64,000 nt of DNA. Origin: Onthophagus taurus (lineage: Eukaryota > Arthropoda > Insecta > Coleoptera > Scarabaeidae). The notes under the pieces were generated by a model. That model did not search any database. It saw nothing but the letters and a program-made list of their open reading frames with translations, and had not been told where the DNA came from. Shown one piece after another: positions 57,094 to 64,000 of the stretch. Positions within the stretch are counted from its first letter, which is position 1, and each line of letters opens with the position of its first letter. Where the stretch lies: assembly GCF_036711975.1 (NCBI RefSeq), contig NC_091972.1, positions 501,001 through 565,000 of the forward strand, given 5' to 3'. Both the position numbers and the translations under genes were made by a program.

Positions 57094-58933
57094 TACAGGG
57101 TGGTTCAAATTCGATGTCCGAATAGGCTATCTCGGAAACTATAAGAGTTAGAAAAAAAGTAGCTTACATGTCATGATCTCGTTTTTCGAGAAACTGCTAA
57201 TGCCAAAAACCTCAAAGCGCTATCGTCTTTTGTTTTTCTCCTAGAGGCCAAAATTGAAAATATCGTAAAACCAGCAAGTGCAATTATCTTGGTTATTATT
57301 GTAGGTGGAGTATTATAACTAAGACATTATATGGACACTTTTTTACAGAGAATTTCATGACGTAGTCAAAAAGAATTTTTCGATTTTAGATTTTGAGATA
57401 TTATGACAATTTTCGTTTTTTTAAATGGAAACACCTACTAATTATTCGCTTATTAAATTCGTTATTTTTTTCCGATTACAAAAATATGGGGTTAGATAGG
57501 TCTATTTCTTATTGTTCTAGAATAAAACTAAAAAAATAATCTTTTTTTTAGTGTTGTCAAAGAAATTAAATCTACAGTTTCCTGTAAATTACGGTACTAT
57601 AACTAAAAATAATTCTATTAAAAATTTATATAAAATTTACTTTATTTTCTAATATGTAACATTCTAACATGTTAAACTTTTCGTAATTTTCGTAATCCAT
57701 CTTAAAAAACAGGATTTTTAATTTGACATTTCAGAAAATTTTTGAATACAAACAAATGTTGCTATGTTTAATAATAATATTAAATATTAATAAAAAATGT
57801 GAAATAATACAATCTATTCCAACTTTTGTGTAAAACAACTATAAATTAAATAGTTCAACAAATGTATTTGTTACAAATATCAGAAATATGTTTTTTAATT
57901 TTTAGTTATAATTTACAGGAAACTGTAAATTTAATTTCTTTGACGACACTAAAAAAAAGGTTTATTTTTAGCTTTATTCTAAAACAATAAGAAATAGACC
58001 TGTCAAACCGTATATTTTTGTAATCAGAAAAAATAACAAATTTAATAAGCGAATAATCAGTGGTTGTTTCCATTTAAAAAAACGAAAATTATCATGATAT
58101 GTCAAAATCTAAAACCAAAAAATTTTTGTTGTAATTCGCTACGGTAATGGAAGTTATAACAGTACTCAAACGGGTGCTGTAATGAGACTCCTTACAGCAT
58201 CCGATGCTGTAATGAGATTTTAGTAACATTTTATGGAACCAGTTCAAGTTGGTGACATTGGGTCATTAATTTTTCTAGTTGTCAATGTGACAATTTTTGT
58301 CTATGGATGTTTAAACACGTTCTTAGCATCGAATATAAAGTCCACAATGATGAGGACATTGACTCTGAGCAATTTCTCTTATTTTGGGAGGTGTACATGA
58401 AACATTTTTTTCAGGTGAATATATTTTGTGTTTTGACAGTTTCTAATTGTCAATTCAAAGTTTCTATTTTCAAGTGTTCCGGTGTTACCAACTGCTACAT
58501 ACCTATTTCCCTACATTGCCAAAATTTACTTTATTTTTGTTAAAAAAAAGTATAAAAACGCGAATTACAAAAAATAGCATAAAAAACACGTTTCATAAGA
58601 CTTAAAGCACTCATTCATTAAAAAACTCGTGGCTTCGCCACTCGTTTTTCAACTTGAATTCGTGCATTTCAAGCGTGTCTTACGAAACTTGTTTTTTAAT
58701 ATACTATTTTACTACGTCATGAAATTCTCTGTAAAAAAGTGTCCATATAATGTCTTAGTTATAATACTCCATCTAAAATAATAACCAAGATAATTGCACT
58801 TCTTGGTTTTACGATATTTTCAATTTTGGCTTTGAGGTTTTCGGCATTAGCAGTTTCTCGAAACATGAGATCATGACATGTAAGTTACTTTTTTCTAACT
58901 CTTATAGTTTCCGAGAATTTGAACCACCCTGTA
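57094..58933. mobile_element. Long inverted-repeat element, TACAGGGTGGTTC ends
   Basis: TACAGGGTGGTTCAAATTC at 57094 mirrors GAATTTGAACCACCCTGTA ending at 58933. The arms run over 500 bp inward to about 57620 and 57890, including AATTTACAGGAAACTGTAAA-type sequence near the centre. The right arm is split by the repeat at 58150-58712. Without it the element is about 1.27 kb. Non-coding. Confidence 0.8.
58150..58712. mobile_element. Short non-coding repeat (copy 2)
   Basis: Second copy of the repeat in spastin intron 4, over 90% identical by eye over most of its length. It interrupts the right arm of the 57094-58933 element between sequences that are contiguous in the left arm, confirming that it moved as a unit. 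Confidence 0.75.
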
Positions 58934-58939
58934 CAATGT

Positions 58940-59125
58940 ATGCCAGAGACAGGTGCCGCAGAAAAAGTGTTTCTGACACAACCAAACGGAAAATGTATGC
59001 CTGGTAGACCAAGAGCAAGAGGAGGAAACAACTCGTGAGCTTCTTGGGATTAGAAACTAAGTGTGGTCGGAGATCGAGATGGTTGGAGGCGAAGCCTCTA
59101 GGATACCAAGGCTCAATTTCTTTTG
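58940..59125 (+). pseudogene. LINE ORF2 C-terminal tail fragment
   Basis: Plus-strand fragments read GRPRARGGNN and then, after a frame change, GDRDGWRRSL-stop-DTKAQFLL-stop, a common C-terminal pattern of insect retrotransposon polyproteins. Short and broken. Confidence 0.45.
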
Positions 59126-59979
59126 TAGGTATATTTTTCAAACCAAATTTTTTGAAAATATGCTTTAACAGCCAAAAGATAGATAAGCGAGTTCCAGAAA
59201 CTAATCATTCACTGTGATTTGTAATGAAAAAGATTAAAGAATTAAAATGAAATAAACTTAAATTTGGCAAATTGAAAACTGAGACTGACTAAAAAAAAAC
59301 TTATTCTCCTTTTGATCTTTACATCGATGTTTTAATACATGGCAAATTCCTTTGGCACACTATTCTTAAAATATCCTATATTTATAAAGTGATATAAAAA
59401 TTAAAATAAAGCGGTGAAATAACTGCTTTTATTTTTATGTATCCTTTATATTTCGCTGCTATTATTATTACCGTAATCTTCCAAATATTATTATCGGTCA
59501 AAATCGTGCAACCAACATTTTTAACATCGTATTTCTCGTTTAAAATATCAATTTCTATCGTAGCGGATATTTTAAATTTTTAAACATTAAACATCTAGAT
59601 TTGGCCCTCTTCAATATTTATCCAAATTTAAAATTTAAATCCGTTTAGTGAATTTGAAATAAAGGTAATAAATTCACCTCTACAAAAATTTTCCGATATG
59701 GTGAATTTTTTTTCACTGACATGTTTTTCATTATGTTAAGTACCTATTACATATACAGAGATAGAAATGATTCAAATGACTAAGCGTTGGCTTTACACTT
59801 GAATTGGTACAATGTCAGTTCTATTAATAGTACTATTATTTTTATTAACTATTTTCATGACGTCTCTGAATTCTTTTGCGATGATAGATAGTCATTAAAT
59901 CTCATACCATTATTAATATGATATATGTATATTATCGAAAATTTGAGTTGATGGCGAAAAACATCTTCTTATTTCTTTG
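59126..59979. other. No recognised feature
   Basis: AT-rich sequence with no gene or clear repeat. Confidence 0.5.
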
Positions 59980-60431
59980 TACAGTGATACAATAAAGTCT
60001 ACATACATTCCAGAAAATGATATCTCAGCTCCTGAAATGTAATTCAATGAATTTTTTAAACGAAGGATATTAAAGTCTATATTATTTTAATACAAAGTTG
60101 AAACAGTTCGACTTGTGCTGACGTCACAGATGATGTGACGTAATGTATGACGTTATGGGGTGCTCCATCTGTTGGAGAGTGTCGGCGGCGTGGGTAATGT
60201 AGGTTTCTGTTGTCGTGGGGGTGAAGCACCTTCTGGCCCGCGAGTGCATGCAAGGGCCTAGCGGTGGGGCGGTGTGGAAGGGTTAGATTAAAACGAATTA
60301 AGTAAATAACAATTTTATTTAATGCAATCTAAAATCATTGTTGAGAAAATCATACAATTTTCACGCATGATAAGTGGAAAAAATATACAACTATAACTAA
60401 TGGAGCGGAAGTTGCCTCAAGTGACGTTACG

Positions 60432-60978
60432 CCTCAATGTATTAAGTTAAATAAGGAGCGGTGCCAACCGAAGTTTGGGGGAAAAATTATTAGGTTGGTA
60501 TTAAAAGTAACTAGATCTAGGGATTTTTAGAAAAGTAAATAGTAAAATTTAAATACAATAGCGTCACCTAGATTTGAGTGGTGTAAGTAGGAGTGAGTTA
60601 TGCGCACTCTGTTGTGTGGTGGATAAATGAAACACAAATTTAATAAATAAAAATTAATATATTTATTTTAAAATACAATTTCTTTTCTTAAAATTTTTTT
60701 AACAGCCTCAATGTATTAAGTATACGGAGCGGTGCCAACCGAAGTTTGGGTGAAAAAATTAGGTTGGTATTAAAACTAACTACATCTAGGGATTTTTAGA
60801 AAAGTAAATAGTAAAATTTAAATACAATAGCGTCACCTAGATTTGAGTGGTGTAAGTAGGAGTGAGTTATGCGCACTCTGTTGTGTGGTGGATAAATGAA
60901 ACACAAATTTAATAAATAAAAATTATTATATTTATTTTAAAATACAATTTCTTTTCTTAAAATTTTTTTACAATCAAC
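60432..60978. repeat. 274-bp tandem duplication
   Basis: Two nearly identical copies starting CCTCAATGTATTAAGT at 60432 and 60706, sharing GGAGCGGTGCCAACCGAAGT and TTGTGTGGTGGATAAATGAA. The few differences indicate a recent duplication. Confidence 0.9.
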
Positions 60979-61059
60979 CCTAATATATTTAAACATATTA
61001 AAACATAGTGATATCTTATGCCAACCAGCGCTACTTACCACTGTCTCCAGAACTAACAT

Positions 61060-63745
61060 TAGAGCTAGAACTAGAAACATTCGGGCTTAGCCGCACGTTT
61101 CTTAAGACTGCTAAACCCGAATTATTCTAGTTCTAGGTCTTGTGTTAGTTCTAGTGATAGTTCATAACTAGAACTAACACTAGATCTAGAACTAGAAACA
61201 TTCGAATTAGCATATTAGTCAAAGTTTCAAACTTTTAGCTGTTTTGATGCTACCTATATTAACACATTAAGAAAACTTTCCGAGTTTTTTCCTCAATATT
61301 TTTATTAATAAACCTAATATGCTTTATACATCATTTGAAAGACGAATGTTGCAGCTTCCTTTTGATGTAAGAATCGTTTCATAATTTTCATAAATAATCC
61401 TTCTACAATGTTTCAAACTTGTATCTGTTTTAATGCTATATTGACACATTGAGAAAGTTTATCGATTTTTTTCCTCAATATTTTTATTGATAAGCCTAAT
61501 ATGCTTTATACATTATTTTGAAGAAGAATGTTTCAGCTGCATTTTGATGTAAGAATTGTTTCATAATTTTCATCAATAACCCTTCCACAAAGCTTCAAAC
61601 TTTTAGTAATGTTTTGAAGTTATATTGACACATTAAGAAAATTTCTCGAATTTTTTCTTTAACATTTTTATGAATAAACCTAATATACTTCATATGTCAT
61701 TTTAAAGACAAATGTTTCAGCTTTATTTTTATACCAAAATCGTTTCATAATTTTCATCAATAACCCTTCCACAAAGTTTCAAACTTATGTCTGTTTTAAT
61801 ACTATATTGACACATTAAGAAAATTTCCCGAATTTTTTCCTCAATCTTTTTCTGATCAGACCTAATATGCTTTATAATTCGAATTAGCATTCGAATAGTC
61901 TCTTAAGACAGCTAATCCCGAATGATTCTACTAGAACTAGAACTAGAACTAATACTAGACCTAGAACTAGGAACATTCGGATTTAGCCGCACATCTCTCA
62001 AGATGGCTAAACCCGAATGATTCTAATTCTAGGTCTTGTGTTAGTTCTAGTGATAGTGCTAGTGTAAAACTAAAACTAACACTAGACCTAGAACTAGAAA
62101 CATTCGGGTTTAGCCGCACATCTCTCAAGATGGCTAAACCCGAATGATTCTAATTCTAGGTCTTGTGTTAGTTCTAGTGATAGTGCTAGTGTAAAACTAG
62201 AACTAACACTAGACCTAGAACTAGAAACATTCGGGTTTAGCCGCACGTCTCTCAAGACGGCTAAACCCGAATGATTCTAGTACTAGGTCTTGTGTTAGTT
62301 CTAGTGATAGTGCTAGTGTAAAACTAGAATTAACACTAGACCTAGAACTAGGAACATTCGGATTTAGCCGCACATCTCTCAAGATGGCTAAACCCGAATG
62401 ATTCTAATTCTAGGTCTTGTGTTCGTTCTAGTGATAGTGCTAGTGTAAAACTAGAACTAACATTAGACCTAGAACTAGAAACATTCGGGTTTAGCCGCAC
62501 GTCTCTCAAGACGGCTAAACCCGAATGATTCTAATTCTAGCTCTTGTGTTAGTTCTAGTGATAGTGCTAGTGTAAAACTAGAACTAACACTAGACCTAGA
62601 ACTAGAAACATTCGGGTTTAGCCGCACGTCTCTCAAGACGGCTAAACCCGAATGATTCTAATTCTAGGTCTTGTGTTAGTTCTAGTGATAGTGCTAGTGT
62701 AAAACTAGAACTAACACTAGACCTAGAACTAGAAACATTCGGGTTTAGCCGCACGTCTCTCAAGACGGCTAAACCCGAATGATTCTAATTCTAGGTCTTG
62801 TGTTAGTTCTAGTGATAGTGCTAGTGTAAAACTAGAACTAACACTAGACCTAGAACTAGAAACATTCGGGTTTAGCCGCACGTCTCTCAAGACGGCTAAA
62901 CCCGAATGATTCTAGTACTAGGGCTTGTGTTAGTTCTAGTGATAGTGCTAGTGTAAAACTAGAACTAACACTAGACCTAGAACTAGGAACATTCGGATTT
63001 AGCCGCACATCTCTCAAGATGGCTAAACCCGAATGATTCTAATTCTAGGTCTTGTGTTCGTTCTAGTGATAGTGCTAGTGTAAAACTAGAACTAACATTA
63101 GACCTAGAACTAGAAACATTCGGGTTTAGCCGCACGTCTCTCAAGACGGCTAAACCCGAATGATTCTAGTACTAGGTCTTGTGTTAGTTCTAGTGCTAGT
63201 GCTAGTGTAAAACTAGAACTAACACTAGACCTAGAACTAGAAACATTCGGGTTTAGCCGCACGTCTCTCAAGACGGCTAAACCCGAATGATTCTAGTACT
63301 AGGTCTTGTGTTAGTTCTAGTGATAGTGCTAGTGTAAAACTAGAATTAACACTAGACCTAGAACTAGGAACATTCGGATTTAGCCGCACATCTCTCAAGA
63401 TGGCTAAACCCGAATGATTCTAATTCTAGGTCTTGTGTTCGTTCTAGTGATAGTGCTAGTGTAAAACTAGAACTAACATTAGACCTAGAACTAGAAACAT
63501 TCGGGTTTAGCCGCACGTCTCTCAAGACGGCTAAACCCGAATGATTCTAGTACTAGGTCTTGTGTTAGTTCTAGTGATAGTGCTAGTGTAAAACTAGAAC
63601 TAACACTAGACCTAGAACTAGGAACATTCGGATTTAGCCGCACATCTCTCAAGATGGCTAAACCCGAATGATTCTAATTCTAGGTCTTGTGTTAGTTCTA
63701 GTGATAGTGCTAGTGTAAAACTAGAACTAACACTAACACCTAAAT
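61060..63745. repeat. Paired-hairpin CTAG satellite, block C
   Basis: Two stretches, 61060-61205 and 61885-63745, separated by a different tandem repeat. The main stretch has about 14 units with a strict 127-bp period (starts near 62230, 62357, 62484, 62611). Units alternate between a CACGTCTCTCAAGACGG and a CACATCTCTCAAGATGG hairpin centre. Very homogeneous, hence recently amplified. Confidence 0.92.
61210..61875. repeat. ~184-bp tandem repeat inside block C
   Basis: About 3.6 units: the phrase AAGTTTCAAAC or a variant recurs at about 61222, 61408, 61590 and 61774. Each contains CCTAATATGCTTTATACAT and TTCATAATTTTCAT. Units are diverged, so older than the flanking satellite. Confidence 0.85.
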
Positions 63746-63831
63746 AGAAACATTCTCAGCTCCCGAAATGTAATTCTAATTGAGATATTATCATTTTCGG
63801 GGCTGTATGTAGACTTTATTGTATCACTGTA

Positions 63832-64000
63832 TCTGTATAAAATAGTATTTGTAAAGTTTTTTATGCTTAAAAATTCGATTTTCCTTTAATCACGTGTGTG
63901 ATTTGTCCAAGAGATTATACTATGGAAAAGAGACAATCCCATTCAATTCTACTAAGTAAGGAGTTTCCCCTCGACTTTTTTCACCTTTCCACCCCGTTGG
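63832..64000. other. No recognised feature
   Basis: End of window; no gene or repeat seen. Confidence 0.5.

Larger units (their letters stand above)
59980..63831. mobile_element. Non-autonomous element with Tc1-like ends carrying satellite DNA
   Basis: TACAGTGATACAATAAAGTC (continuing CTACATACA) at 59980 is the perfect complement of the sequence ending at 63831. Next inward, GAAAATGATA(TA)TCTCA also mirrors, as does the nearby AGCTCC-GAAATGTAATTC block. Between these ends are a GC-rich stretch, a 274-bp duplication, a 184-bp tandem repeat and the hairpin satellite. No transposase frame exists, so it would depend on another element. Confidence 0.75.

Noticed and set aside
59035..59217. 60-codon ORF after the long inverted-repeat element
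   Set aside because: Overlaps a broken LINE tail in another frame; no support as a gene.

Overview
The window is nuclear DNA of an insect, most likely a beetle (inference: insect-type gene set, introns of 46-170 bp where uninvaded, AT-rich non-coding DNA, transposon families common in beetle genomes). I predict six host genes. Exon joins were worked out by hand from GT/AG sites, phase and protein continuity.

0-10 kb: a short axonemal-type gene (72-389, minus) and an ODAD1/CCDC63-type outer-dynein-arm docking gene (493-9267, plus) diverge from a 103-bp intergenic region carrying an X-box-like site. Intron 3 of the docking gene holds a Tc1-like element whose transposase is split into four collinear pieces by three later insertions: a MITE, a second MITE that itself contains a DDE transposon, and a LINE. 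10-23 kb: spastin (minus, six exons, 632 aa) with introns filled by a nested hAT / foldback / DDE-like stack, a short repeat, and a long-TIR DDE transposon broken by a Penelope-like element. 23.6-32 kb: pigeon/GSAP (plus, ten exons, 905 aa), divergent from spastin; a LINE fragment fills intron 3 and a 3-kb satellite of paired hairpins fills intron 8. 32.1-33.2 kb: Rtf2 (minus, four exons, 294 aa), converging on pigeon with 70 bp between stop codons.

34.8-38.1 kb is a nine-copy, ~363-bp satellite array. 39.3-40.9 kb is the main N-terminal coding exon of the Na+/Ca2+ exchanger Calx; its remaining exons were not found. 41.5-45 kb has two foldback MITEs and another block of the hairpin satellite. 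47.2-52.7 kb is a tandem-repeat element (565-bp units) into which an apparently intact PIF/Harbinger transposon (49255-52122) has inserted; its two genes are spliced, on opposite strands, with interdigitated exons. 52.8-54.4 kb is a complete CYP4-type cytochrome P450 (minus, three exons, 499 aa). 54.7-59.1 kb holds two long palindromic elements, each with a later insertion. 59.98-63.83 kb is a non-autonomous element with Tc1-like ends that carries a 274-bp duplication, a 184-bp tandem repeat and about 2 kb of the hairpin satellite.

The genes do not form one pathway: two concern the axoneme, one microtubule severing, one gamma-secretase-activating-protein-like function, one replication forks, one calcium extrusion, one oxidative metabolism. 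The most striking content is the transposon architecture: many insertion events can be ordered, and several empty sites can be reconstructed from the sequence itself.
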